DNA of 6,923 nt. It comes from Actinomycetes bacterium (lineage in GTDB: Bacteria > Actinomycetota > Actinomycetes > Actinomycetales > Cellulomonadaceae). Each line of letters starts with the position of its first letter. Within the stretch, counting starts at the first letter, position 1. Below are positions 1-6,702 of this stretch, one piece after another. The stretch is taken from assembly GCA_023389545.1 (NCBI GenBank), contig JAEWEI010000294.1, positions 1 through 6,923 of the forward strand. Reading direction: 5' to 3'. The position numbers and the translations under genes are program-made. Under the pieces are notes generated by a model. The model was not told the origin of the DNA. It did no database searches and was given only the letters and a program-made list of their open reading frames with translations.

Positions 1-1290
1 GTCGGCGTAGATCAGCAGCGCGCCCATCCCGGCGAGCAGCACGAACACCCCGTAGGCGAGCGGCACCAGCCGCGCCGTGTCGAACGGGCCGGGCCGGGCA
101 CGCCCCCGCAGCCGGGCGATCTGGCGCCGGACGCCCTCCCACAGCGCGCCGACCACGTGACCGCCGTCCAACGGCAGCAACGGGATCAGGTTGAACGCGA
201 ACAGGGCGATGTTGAGCGACGCCAGCAGCGTCAGCATGCTGGCAACCCGCTCGGTGAGCCCATAGCCCTCGGCCTCGGCTGAGGCGATCTCGCCGGCGAA
301 CCGGCCCACGCCGACCACCGAGATGATGGTCGACTCGTCGCGCTCGGCCGAGCCGAACGCCGACTGGGCGACGTCGACGACCCGCGCCGGCAGGGTCACC
401 ACGACCCCCAGCGTCTGCGCCACCGCGTCGCCGACCACGCCGGGGACGGTGCTGATCGGCTGGGTCTGGAGCTCGGTGCCAGGGCTGATCCCCAGGAAGC
501 CGACCTCGTGGGTGACCGGCTCGCCGTCGGCGGTGGTCTTCGCGACCCCGTTCTCATAGACCGGGCGCTCCGCGACGATCGGGGTCACGGTGGTGGCGAC
601 CTCGTCGCCGTCGCGCTCGACCACGACGGGCACCGGGGTGTCGCCCGTCTGCTGGATCAGCGAGGACAGCTGCTCCCAGCTCGTGACCTCCACCCCGTCG
701 TAGGACACCACCCGGTCGCCGGGCTCGAGGCCCGCTGCGGCCCCCGGCGCCAGCTCGTCGGCGTCGGTGCACTCACGCGAAGCGTCGGAGCCCGCGGGGA
801 CGACGCACTGGCTGACTGCCGACAGCGTCGTGCTGCTGCCTGCCACGCCGAACCCGCTGATCACCACGGTGAGCAGCACGATCGCGATGAGCAAGTTCAT
901 GAACGGCCCGCCGAGCATGACGATGACCTTCTTGGGCGTCGACAGCCGGTAGAACGCCCGGTGGTCCTCGCCGGGCAGGATCTCCTCGGCGCTGGCCTCA
1001 CGCGCCTGCGCGGCGATCTTGCCGAACACGGTCCGCTGGGGGGGATCGCCCACAGCCTGCGCCGTCGGGTACATCCCGACCAGGCGCACGTAGCCGCCCA
1101 GCGGGATCGCCTTGAGGCCGTACTCCGTCTCACCCTTGGTCCGCGACCAGAGCGTGGGGCCGAAGCCCACCATGTACTGGCTGACCCGCACGCCGAAGCG
1201 CTTCGCGGGGACCATGTGCCCGATCTCGTGCAGGCCGATGGAGACCAGCACCCCCACGACCAGCACGATCACGCCCAGCAGATACGCCAT
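1..1290 (-). CDS. Site-2 intramembrane zinc metalloprotease, M50 family (RseP/Rip1 type), C-terminus cut by window edge
   Basis: This membrane protease cuts transmembrane segments of substrates such as anti-sigma factors (regulated intramembrane proteolysis). The 430 visible residues have no stop, so a few C-terminal residues lie outside the window. Residues 1-20 form a hydrophobic helix leading into the zinc motif HEIGH (His21, Glu22, His25). The segment 81-100 ends in LGGYVRL, typical of the family. A second membrane segment at about 122-150 carries the GPxxN-type motif GGPFMN. A PDZ-like domain follows at about 180-240 (AGLEPGDRVVSYDG). A third membrane segment at about 351-372 leads into PLDGGH, with Asp375 as the expected third zinc ligand, and a last one covers 411-430. 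The ATG at 1290 is chosen because GGAG lies 4 nt upstream and the catalytic motif falls at residue 21, the usual place. The gene follows dxr after 112 bp. In Mycobacterium tuberculosis dxr is also followed by rip1 and then ispG. Family assignment is firm; the substrate cannot be told. Confidence 0.95.
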   Translation of the reverse strand, partial: MAYLLGVIVLVVGVLVSIGLHEIGHMVPAKRFGVRVSQYMVGFGPTLWSRTKGETEYGLKAIPLGGYVRLVGMYPTAQAVGDPPQRTVFGKIAAQAREASAEEILPGEDHRAFYRLSTPKKVIVMLGGPFMNLLIAIVLLTVVISGFGVAGSSTTLSAVSQCVVPAGSDASRECTDADELAPGAAAGLEPGDRVVSYDGVEVTSWEQLSSLIQQTGDTPVPVVVERDGDEVATTVTPIVAERPVYENGVAKTTADGEPVTHEVGFLGISPGTELQTQPISTVPGVVGDAVAQTLGVVVTLPARVVDVAQSAFGSAERDESTIISVVGVGRFAGEIASAEAEGYGLTERVASMLTLLASLNIALFAFNLIPLLPLDGGHVVGALWEGVRRQIARLRGRARPGPFDTARLVPLAYGVFVLLAGMGALLIYAD

Positions 1291-1319
1291 GTCACTCCAG
1301 TTCTCGGGGACCGGGGGCA

Positions 1320-1343
1320 GACGCTACCCGGAGGCCGTTGTTC
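1320..1343 (-). promoter_or_regulatory. Weak promoter-like site upstream of the M50 protease gene
   Basis: On the minus strand GAAC (1343-1340) is followed after 16 nt by CGTC (1323-1320). This resembles the -35/-10 pair of ECF sigma factor promoters, although the two bases before GAAC are TC rather than the usual GG. The overlapping TAGCGT (1326-1321) could instead be a housekeeping TANNNT -10 element, but it has no good TTGACA partner. Either reading would put the transcript start roughly 20 nt before the ATG at 1290. The 112-bp gap here is the longest in the window, which is the main reason to consider a promoter. A match this short can occur by chance. Confidence 0.25.
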
Positions 1344-1402
1344 GATCATCCCCCGCATGGCTGAGAACGCGCTGGGCGCGACTGGAGGTGCGGGGCAGCA
1401 GG

Positions 1403-2590
1403 TCAGCGACGCGCGAGCAGCTCGTGCGTGCGCGCCCGCGCCCACTCCTCGGCGCCGAGCACGTCCTCGAGCGTGAGGTCCCCCCGCGCGCCCTCATGGT
1501 CGTCCAGCACCCGCGCCACGGTGTCCACGATCTCCACGAACCCGAGCCGCCCGGCCAAGAACTCCGCGACGCACTCCTCGTTGGCGGCATTGAGCACCGC
1601 CGGATGGGTCGGTGATGCGGCGACGGCCTCGCGGGCCAGCCGCACGGCGCCGAACGCCTCCTCGTCGAGCGGCTCGAAGGTCCACGCCGTCGCCTGGGAC
1701 CAGTCACACGGCGGCGCGACGTCGGGGACGCGGTGCGGCCACGACAGGCCGAGCGCGATCGGCAGCCGCATGTCGGGCGGCGAGGCCTGCGCGATGGTCG
1801 AGCCGTCCACGAACTCCACCATCGAGTGCACCACCGACTGCGGGTGCACCACCACGGTGATGTCCGCCACGGGCACGCCGAACAGCAGGTGCGCCTCGAT
1901 GAGCTCCAGGCCCTTGTTCATCAGGGTCGCGGAGTTCACCGTCACCACGGGCCCCATCGACCACGTGGGGTGGGCCAGGGCCTGCTCGGGGGTGACCTTC
2001 TTCAGGTCGTCGCGGTCACGGCCCCGGAACGGCCCGCCCGACGCGGTCAGGATCAGCCGGCGCACCTCGGACCGCGAGCCCGACCGCAGCGCCTGCGCGA
2101 TGGCGGAGTGCTCGGAGTCGACCGGGATGACCTGTCCGGGCCGCTGCTGGGCCGCGGCGACGAGCGGCCCGCCCACCACCAGCGACTCCTTGTTCGCCAG
2201 CGCGAGCGTGCTGCCCGACTCGAGCGCGGCGAGCGTGGGGCCCAGGCCCACCGAGCCGGTGATGCCGTTGAGGACCACGTCGGCGCCACGCGCCGCCAGC
2301 CGGGTCGCGGCGTCCGGGCCTGCGAGCACCTCCACGCCGAGCTGGCGCAGCCCGGCCTCGGCGCTGGCCCGGGTGAGCTCAGCGAGGAGCGGCCCGGCGG
2401 CGTCGGGGTCTGCCACCGCCACGGCCTGCACGCCCAGGTCGATGGCCTGGCGGGCGAGCGCCGCGGGGTCGGCGCCCCCGGCGCTCAGGCCGGTGACCCG
2501 GAACTTCTCGGGATTGCGGCGGATGACGTCGACGGCCTGGGTCCCGATGGACCCGGTCGAGCCGAGCAGGAGGACGGTGCGCTCACTCAT
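1403..2590 (-). CDS. dxr: 1-deoxy-D-xylulose 5-phosphate reductoisomerase
   Basis: DXR (IspC) converts 1-deoxy-D-xylulose 5-phosphate to 2-C-methyl-D-erythritol 4-phosphate using NADPH and a divalent metal. It is the first committed cytosolic step of the MEP isoprenoid pathway and the target of fosmidomycin. The 395 residues match the family length. The N-terminus carries the NADPH-binding loop GSTGSIG at residues 8-14, followed in order by [54 protein letters not shown] and [16 protein letters not shown]. Together these cover the catalytic and metal-binding core, and no key block is missing. I chose the ATG at 2590 because [13 protein letters not shown] gives the usual short lead into the nucleotide loop. 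In-frame ATGs at 2599 and 2602 are possible alternatives, because the only good ribosome site, AGGAG at 2625-2621, is far upstream. The gene lies 43 nt after the DivIVA-repeat gene and is probably cotranscribed with it. Identity is essentially certain; the start is less so. Confidence 0.97.
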   Translation of the reverse strand: MSERTVLLLGSTGSIGTQAVDVIRRNPEKFRVTGLSAGGADPAALARQAIDLGVQAVAVADPDAAGPLLAELTRASAEAGLRQLGVEVLAGPDAATRLAARGADVVLNGITGSVGLGPTLAALESGSTLALANKESLVVGGPLVAAAQQRPGQVIPVDSEHSAIAQALRSGSRSEVRRLILTASGGPFRGRDRDDLKKVTPEQALAHPTWSMGPVVTVNSATLMNKGLELIEAHLLFGVPVADITVVVHPQSVVHSMVEFVDGSTIAQASPPDMRLPIALGLSWPHRVPDVAPPCDWSQATAWTFEPLDEEAFGAVRLAREAVAASPTHPAVLNAANEECVAEFLAGRLGFVEIVDTVARVLDDHEGARGDLTLEDVLGAEEWARARTHELLARR

Positions 2591-2602
2591 GGGACCCATC
2601 AT

Positions 2603-2625
2603 CCCGTGCTGTGGGGCCAGCTCCT
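2603..2625 (-). promoter_or_regulatory. Distant ribosome binding site with an intervening small hairpin ahead of dxr
   Basis: The only strong Shine-Dalgarno match before dxr, AGGAG at 2625-2621, lies 18 nt from the first in-frame ATG at 2602 and 30 nt from the favoured ATG at 2590. Between them GCTG (2621-2618) and CAGC (2611-2608) can pair around a 6-nt loop. If that hairpin forms, AGGA would sit about 5 nt from the ATG at 2602, a normal spacing. The stem is only 4 bp, so this is a hypothesis about start choice rather than a proven element. Confidence 0.3.
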
Positions 2626-2633
2626 GACGCGGG

Positions 2634-3188
2634 TCACTCCGCGCCGAGCAGGACCTCCACTGCGCGGGCGAAGAACGCGTCGACGGGGGCCTCGGCATAG
2701 GCGCGCCGGCCCCTGCGCCTGCCGAACGTCGCCGAGCGGATGTCCTGCGCTGTCAGCGGCGCGCCCTTGTCGAAATACGCGACCAGGCGCTCGCACAGGT
2801 CGTCCACGTCGTCGGCGTCGTATCCCTGCTGCCGCCCGGCAGGCGGGGCGAAACGCTCCCCGTCCGGGCGGGTGAGCCGCCCGTACAGCGTGCGCGCCTG
2901 GTCGGCGAGCATCTCCATCCAGGCCTGCTGGCCGCGCTCCGCGAGCACCTCCGCGCGCGAGCGGGCCACGAACGCCGCCTCGAGGCGGTCCAGCGCCGCG
3001 TCGACAGCCGACGTCACGTAGCCGCCGCGCACCATGTCGAAGGCCACGGACCGCACGTCCTTGCCGGTCAACGCGCCGGGCTGGCCCGCCTCGTACACCG
3101 AGCGGGCGTGGTCGAAGAACTCATCGACCTCATCCGGGTCGTAACCGCTGCGTAGCCGCGAGACCGTGCGGAACATGCCCTCACTCAT
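2634..3188 (-). CDS. DivIVA-domain repeat protein of unknown function
   Basis: This soluble 184-residue protein is made of two copies of one degenerate module. Module one has [11 protein letters not shown] (15-25), [11 protein letters not shown] (40-50) and [11 protein letters not shown] (56-67). Module two has [11 protein letters not shown] (122-132), [11 protein letters not shown] (145-155) and [11 protein letters not shown] (163-173). The pattern GY-x3-EVD-x-F recalls the N-terminal membrane-targeting domain of DivIVA/Wag31, and tandem degenerate versions are known as an uncharacterised actinobacterial DivIVA-repeat family. There is no signal peptide, no membrane helix, and no long coiled coil of the kind full DivIVA uses to assemble; the middle (76-121) is probably helical and charged. 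The ATG at 3188 overlaps the rlmN stop as ATGA and has GGAGG 7 nt upstream, so translation is likely coupled to rlmN. Position between rlmN and dxr suggests a role tied to growth or the envelope, but that is inference. It is not the main Wag31, which is longer and lies elsewhere in known genomes. Confidence 0.85.
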   Translation of the reverse strand: MSEGMFRTVSRLRSGYDPDEVDEFFDHARSVYEAGQPGALTGKDVRSVAFDMVRGGYVTSAVDAALDRLEAAFVARSRAEVLAERGQQAWMEMLADQARTLYGRLTRPDGERFAPPAGRQQGYDADDVDDLCERLVAYFDKGAPLTAQDIRSATFGRRRGRRAYAEAPVDAFFARAVEVLLGAE

Positions 3189-4336
3189 CCCTGTTCCTCC
3201 GCTGCGAGCTGGCCGCAGGCGCCGTCGATGTCACTCCCCCGCGTGTCCCGGACAGTCGTGGGAATGCCGTGCGCGCGCAAGCGTGCCACGAACTCGCGTT
3301 CCACGGCGGGATCACTCGCAGTCCAGATCGACCCGGGAGTCGGGTTGAGCGGGATCGGGTTGCAGTGCACCCAGCCGCGGCCGCGGGCGTTGAGCTTCGT
3401 GCCCAGCATGTCCGCACGCCAGGCGTGGTCGTTCATGTCCTTGATCAGCGCGTACTCGATCGACACGCGCCGGCCGGTGACCTCGAAGTAGTGGTAGGCC
3501 GCGTCGAGGGTCTCGTCGACGCTGTACCGCGTGTTGATCGGGATGAGCGAGTCACGCAGCTCGTCGTCGGGGGCGTGCAGCGACACAGCGAGCGTCACCG
3601 GGATGCCCTCGTTCGTGAGCCGCGTGATCGCCGGCACCAGGCCCACAGTCGAGACGGTGATGTTGCGCGCCGACATGCCCAGCCCGTCGGGCGCGGGCGC
3701 CACGAGGGTCCGCACCGTCTCCATCACGGCCTTGTAGTTGGCCAGCGGCTCGCCCATGCCCATGAAGACCAGGTTCGACAGGCGCGTGGGCCCGCCGGGG
3801 ATCTCGCCGTCGGCAAGGGAGCGGGCCGCGCGGCGCACCTGCTCGACGATCTCCGCGGTGGACAGGTTGCGGGTCAGGCCCATTTGGCCGGTGGCGCAGA
3901 ACGGGCACGCCATGCCGCAGCCCGCCTGGCTTGAGACGCACAGCGTCGAGCGGTTCGGGTAGCGCATGAGCACCGACTCGACCTTCGCGCCGTCGAACAT
4001 GTGCCACAGCGTCTTGACGGTGGTCCCGCCATCCGCCTTCATGGTGCGCACTGCGGTGAGCAGCTCGGGGAAGAGCTTCTCGACGAGCCGGTCCCGCGTC
4101 CCCTTCGGCAGGTCCGTCATCGCCTCGGGGTCGGACGTGAGGTGCGTGAAGTAGTGCGTCGCGAGCTGCTTGGCCCGGAACGGCTTCTCCCCCAGCTCCG
4201 TGACGGCGGCGACGCGCTGCTCCGGTGTGAGGTCCACGAAGTGGCGCGGCGGCTTGCCCCGGGGTCCCCGCGTGGTCGGCGGGTTCAGGTTCAGGGCGAT
4301 GGGGTTCTTCTGCAGTTCGACGGGTGTCCCGCTCAT
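3185..4336 (-). CDS. rlmN: Dual-specificity 23S rRNA (A2503)/tRNA (A37) C2-methyltransferase
   Basis: RlmN is a radical SAM enzyme that methylates carbon 2 of A2503 in 23S rRNA, and of A37 in some tRNAs, which tunes translational accuracy. In the 383-residue product the iron-sulfur motif CxxxCxxC is seen as CGMACPFC (Cys140, Cys144, Cys147). Seven residues earlier, in TLCVSSQ, is Cys133, matching the catalytic Cys118 of the E. coli enzyme. The C-terminal [12 protein letters not shown] holds Cys374, matching the methyl-carrying Cys355. GMGEP, the SAM-binding region, and [15 protein letters not shown] are also present, so the enzyme looks intact. True RlmN and the resistance enzyme Cfr share these motifs; the housekeeping context favours RlmN. 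The start may be the ATG at 4336 or the GTG at 4342: purine-rich AGGAAGGGGG directly precedes both and does not decide between them. The gene follows cdsA after about 48 nt, and its TGA overlaps the next gene's ATG. Confidence 0.96.
   Translation of the reverse strand: MSGTPVELQKNPIALNLNPPTTRGPRGKPPRHFVDLTPEQRVAAVTELGEKPFRAKQLATHYFTHLTSDPEAMTDLPKGTRDRLVEKLFPELLTAVRTMKADGGTTVKTLWHMFDGAKVESVLMRYPNRSTLCVSSQAGCGMACPFCATGQMGLTRNLSTAEIVEQVRRAARSLADGEIPGGPTRLSNLVFMGMGEPLANYKAVMETVRTLVAPAPDGLGMSARNITVSTVGLVPAITRLTNEGIPVTLAVSLHAPDDELRDSLIPINTRYSVDETLDAAYHYFEVTGRRVSIEYALIKDMNDHAWRADMLGTKLNARGRGWVHCNPIPLNPTPGSIWTASDPAVEREFVARLRAHGIPTTVRDTRGSDIDGACGQLAAEEQG
3196..3200 (-). promoter_or_regulatory. Ribosome binding site of the DivIVA-repeat gene, inside the rlmN 3' end
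   Basis: GGAGG lies 7 nt before the ATG at 3188 and within the last codons of rlmN. It supports this start over the next in-frame ATG four codons later. With the ATGA overlap it gives reinitiating ribosomes a strong site. Confidence 0.75.
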
Positions 4337-4384
4337 GGGCACCCCCTTCCTCGCGATCGATGTGCGTCGGGCCCGTGAGGGCGC

Positions 4385-5257
4385 TCAGACGACAGGTTGG
4401 AGCACGTTCATGATGAGGTACACGACTGGGGCCGCCAGCAGCATCGAGTCCATGCGGTCCAGCAGCCCCCCGTGGCCGGGCAGCAGCGACCCCATGTCCT
4501 TGAGCTCGAGGTCGCGCTTGATCAGCGACTCCGACAGGTCGCCGAGCGTGGCCGTGACCACGGTCGCCACACCGAGGAACACGCCCACCACCGGATCGCC
4601 GTCGAACATCACGCGGAGCCCGACCACACCGACGACGCAGGCGAGCACCACGGAGCCGAGCAGGCCCTCCCAGGTCTTCTTCGGGCTGACCGACGGCGCC
4701 AGCGGGTGCCGTCCGATCAGCACGCCGACCGCGTAGCCCCCGGTGTCGCTCGCGACGCACAGCAGGATGAACAGCAGCGCGCGCTGGGAGCCGTCGGGCA
4801 TCGCCAGCAGCAGCATCACGAATCCGGCGAGAAACGGCAGGTACGCGGCGGCGAAGATCCCCGCCGTCGCGTCGCGCAGCGCGGGCGCCCCGTTGCCGTC
4901 GAGCACCCGCCAGATCACCACGCCGCCAGCCGTCAGCATGAACGCGACGAAGAGCGCCTCCGGCCCGGCGGTGTAGGCCGAGACCATGATCCCGACGTCG
5001 CCCACGAGCAGCGGCAGCAGCGGCAGGTGGATGCCCCGCCGCGCGAAGGCCTGCGCGAGCTCCCACAAGCCCCCGCCGACGGCGAGCACCGCGAGGAGGA
5101 GGAAGCCCTCCTTGCGGACGAACAGCGACGCGCCGACCAGGGCGAGCAGCAGCAGCCCGACAACCGTCGCGACCGGGAGGTCGCGACCGGCGCGGGGTGT
5201 GCGCACGGCGGGCGGCATGGGGGGCGCGGCGGGGGTGCGGACGGCGTTCGGGGACAT
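4385..5257 (-). CDS. cdsA: Phosphatidate cytidylyltransferase (CDP-diglyceride synthase)
   Basis: CdsA condenses CTP with phosphatidic acid to give CDP-diacylglycerol, the precursor of phosphatidylinositol, phosphatidylglycerol and cardiolipin, in the cytoplasmic membrane. The 290-residue product starts with a proline-rich, probably cytosolic stretch of about 27 residues, followed by roughly eight to nine hydrophobic segments. Conserved SDTGGYAVG (170-178) and SPKKTWEG (191-198) precede the family signature, which runs from SLIKRDLELKD (244-254) through PGHGGLLDRMD (260-270). Asp267 and Asp270, with upstream acidic residues such as Asp240, are the expected metal and catalytic positions. The ATG at 5257 overlaps the frr stop as TGATG and has GAGG 4 nt upstream. 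The reading frame stays open further upstream through frr, but those codons do not resemble CdsA. The start overlap suggests translational coupling to frr. Length and motifs match the family fully. Confidence 0.96.
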   Translation of the reverse strand: MSPNAVRTPAAPPMPPAVRTPRAGRDLPVATVVGLLLLALVGASLFVRKEGFLLLAVLAVGGGLWELAQAFARRGIHLPLLPLLVGDVGIMVSAYTAGPEALFVAFMLTAGGVVIWRVLDGNGAPALRDATAGIFAAAYLPFLAGFVMLLLAMPDGSQRALLFILLCVASDTGGYAVGVLIGRHPLAPSVSPKKTWEGLLGSVVLACVVGVVGLRVMFDGDPVVGVFLGVATVVTATLGDLSESLIKRDLELKDMGSLLPGHGGLLDRMDSMLLAAPVVYLIMNVLQPVV

Positions 5258-5814
5258 CAGACCTCGAGCAGCTCGGACTCCTTGGCGGCGAGCACGGTGT
5301 CGATGACCTCGACGTGCCGCTTCGTCAGCGACTCCAGCTCCTTCTCCGCGCGCGCGACCTCGTCCTCGCCGGCTTCGCCGTCCTTGACGATGCGGTCCAG
5401 CTCCTCCTTGGCGCGGCGGCGGATGTTGCGCACCGACACCCGGGCCTCCTCGGCCTTGGCCTTGGCGAGCTTCACGAAGTCCTTGCGGCGCTCCTCGGTG
5501 AGCGCGGGCAGGATCACGCGGATCGCGTTGCCGTCGTTGGAGGGGTTGACGCCCAGGTCGGAGTCGCGCAGCGCCTTCTCCACGGCCGACATCGACGACT
5601 TGTCGAACGGGGAGATGAGGATGGTGCGCGCCTCGGTCACGTTGAACGACGCGAGCTGCTGCAAAGGCGTTGGCGTCCCGTAGTAGTCCACGAAGATCTT
5701 CGAGAACATCGCCGCGTTGGCACGTCCCGTGCGGATCGTCGCGAAGTCCTCCTTGGCGACCTCGATCGCCTTGTCCATCTTCTCTTCGGCCTCGAGGAGG
5801 GTCTCGTCGATCAC
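5257..5814 (-). CDS. frr: Ribosome recycling factor
   Basis: RRF works with EF-G in the cytoplasm to split post-termination ribosomes so that subunits can be reused. The product is 185 residues, the standard length. It begins [17 protein letters not shown] and contains the family landmarks [12 protein letters not shown] (about 26-37), [12 protein letters not shown] (44-55), ISPFDKSSM (67-75) and [20 protein letters not shown] (92-111). It ends in long charged helices, consistent with the three-helix-bundle domain around a small beta domain. The start is a GTG at 5814, fixed by AAGGAG 5 nt upstream. It lies 47 nt after pyrH, the usual bacterial neighbour, and its stop overlaps the cdsA start. 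It is an essential housekeeping gene and nothing in it appears unusual. Confidence 0.98.
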   Translation of the reverse strand: MIDETLLEAEEKMDKAIEVAKEDFATIRTGRANAAMFSKIFVDYYGTPTPLQQLASFNVTEARTILISPFDKSSMSAVEKALRDSDLGVNPSNDGNAIRVILPALTEERRKDFVKLAKAKAEEARVSVRNIRRRAKEELDRIVKDGEAGEDEVARAEKELESLTKRHVEVIDTVLAAKESELLEV

Positions 5815-5819
5815 CGGTG

Positions 5820-5825
5820 CTCCTT
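5820..5825 (-). promoter_or_regulatory. Ribosome binding site fixing the GTG start of frr
   Basis: AAGGAG sits 5 nt before GTG at 5814. No ATG nearby has comparable support, so GTG is the likely initiator. Confidence 0.8.
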
Positions 5826-5861
5826 CGTCTACGTCGTGGGCTGTGCGGGGGCGGGCTGCGG

Positions 5862-6611
5862 TCAGCTCGCGGTGACCAGCGTGCCGATCTTCTCACCCTG
5901 GAGGGCCCGGGTGACGTTGCCGCTCTCGCTCATGCCGAAGACGCGCATCTTCACGTCGTTGTCCCGGCACAGGCTGATCGCTGTCGCGTCCATGACCGCG
6001 AGGTCGTTGACGAGCGCGTCGGTGTAGGTCAAGTGGTCGAGCTTGACGGCGGTCGGGTCCGTCCGCGGGTCCGCGGAGTACACCCCGTCGACGCCGTTCT
6101 TGCCCATCAGCACCTCGTGGCAGTGCGTCTCGAGTGCGCGCTGCACCGAGACGGTGTCCGTGGAGAAGTACGGCATGCCGGCGCCCGCGCCGAAGATGAC
6201 GACGCGGCCCTTCTCCAGGTGGCGGATCGCGCGGAGGGGGATGTAGGGCTCGGCGACCTGCCCCATGGTGATCGCCGTCTGCACGCGCGTGCTGACGCCC
6301 GCCTGCTCGAGGAAGTCCTGCAGCGCCAGGCAGTTCATCACGGTGCCGAGCATGCCCATGTAGTCGGCGCGAGCCCGGTCGATGCCACGCTGCGACAACT
6401 CCGCGCCGCGGAAGAAGTTCCCGCCGCCCACGACGATCGCGACCTGCACCCCGCCTCGCACGGCCACGGCGATCTCCGCGGCGACGCGTTGCACCACGTC
6501 CGGCGCCAGTCCGATGCCGCCGCCCCCGAAGGTCTCCCCCGACAGCTTGAGCAGCACCCGGCGGGCCGGCTCGGCCGCTCCGTCGTGCGCTGCGGTCACG
6601 TCCTGCGCCAC
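5862..6611 (-). CDS. pyrH: Uridylate kinase (UMP kinase)
   Basis: PyrH phosphorylates UMP to UDP with ATP, feeding UTP and CTP pools and so RNA, nucleotide-sugar and CDP-lipid synthesis. It belongs to the amino acid kinase fold, is hexameric in characterised bacteria, and is commonly regulated by GTP and UTP. The 249-residue product has a loose lead of about 18 residues, then [10 protein letters not shown] (19-28), [10 protein letters not shown] (60-69), [20 protein letters not shown] (83-102), [14 protein letters not shown] (140-153, the actinobacterial form of the conserved phosphate-binding segment) and [15 protein letters not shown] (171-185). These cover the ATP and UMP sites. The start is a GTG at 6611, supported by GGAGG 4 nt upstream. 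A GC hairpin separates it from tsf, and frr follows after 47 nt. The tsf-pyrH-frr order is widely conserved, and identity is certain. Confidence 0.98.
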   Translation of the reverse strand: MAQDVTAAHDGAAEPARRVLLKLSGETFGGGGIGLAPDVVQRVAAEIAVAVRGGVQVAIVVGGGNFFRGAELSQRGIDRARADYMGMLGTVMNCLALQDFLEQAGVSTRVQTAITMGQVAEPYIPLRAIRHLEKGRVVIFGAGAGMPYFSTDTVSVQRALETHCHEVLMGKNGVDGVYSADPRTDPTAVKLDHLTYTDALVNDLAVMDATAISLCRDNDVKMRVFGMSESGNVTRALQGEKIGTLVTAS

Positions 6612-6615
6612 GGTT

Positions 6616-6620
6616 CCTCC
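6616..6620 (-). promoter_or_regulatory. Ribosome binding site fixing the GTG start of pyrH
   Basis: GGAGG lies 4 nt before GTG at 6611. It supports the GTG start, which gives an N-terminal lead of about 18 residues ahead of the kinase core. Confidence 0.8.
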
Positions 6621-6651
6621 AACTTGCCGGTGGTGATGGTCCAGATGTGCG

Positions 6652-6683
6652 GGTGGCCCCGGCCCCTGCGGGCCGGGGCCACC
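6652..6683 (-). terminator. Perfect GC-rich stem-loop between tsf and pyrH
   Basis: Arms at 6652-6665 and 6670-6683 are exact reverse complements: 14 bp, almost all G-C, around a 4-nt loop. On the minus strand the hairpin begins 19 nt after the tsf stop and ends 40 nt before the pyrH start. No T-run follows it on either strand, but actinobacterial terminators often lack one. It is probably a full or partial terminator for tsf, or a 3'-end-stabilising structure. I see no convincing promoter in the 40 nt between it and pyrH, which favours partial readthrough. Confidence 0.75.
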
Positions 6684-6702
6684 TGCGTCATGCGTGCGTG
6701 GC

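Noticed and set aside
508..1476. Long open frame on the plus strand opposite the M50 protease gene
   Set aside because: It is antisense to a motif-bearing gene; the translation is rich in Arg, His, Asp, Gly and Ala with no recognisable domain, as expected for the complement of high-GC coding DNA.
2591..2698. 36-codon upstream extension of dxr into the DivIVA-repeat gene
   Set aside because: The residues do not resemble DXR and overlap the conserved end of the neighbouring gene; a start at 2590 (or 2599/2602) fits the family.
1428..2875. Overlapping plus-strand open frames opposite dxr and the DivIVA-repeat gene
   Set aside because: Low-complexity Ser/Thr/Arg- or Arg/His/Gly-rich translations without motifs; open only because stop codons are rare at this GC content.
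3552..5066. 504-codon minus-strand frame crossing rlmN and cdsA
   Set aside because: It is a different phase of the same DNA spanning two certain genes and their gap; its translation is Arg/Ala/Gly-rich and lacks motifs.
4397..5683. 428-codon plus-strand frame opposite cdsA and frr
   Set aside because: His/Arg/Gln/Asp-rich antisense translation with no domain; cdsA and frr on the minus strand are certain.
5258..5896. Upstream extension of the cdsA frame through frr, which could suggest a longer fused CdsA
   Set aside because: The extension reads out of phase through frr and gives Arg-rich nonsense; the ATG at 5257 has a ribosome site and yields the normal family length.
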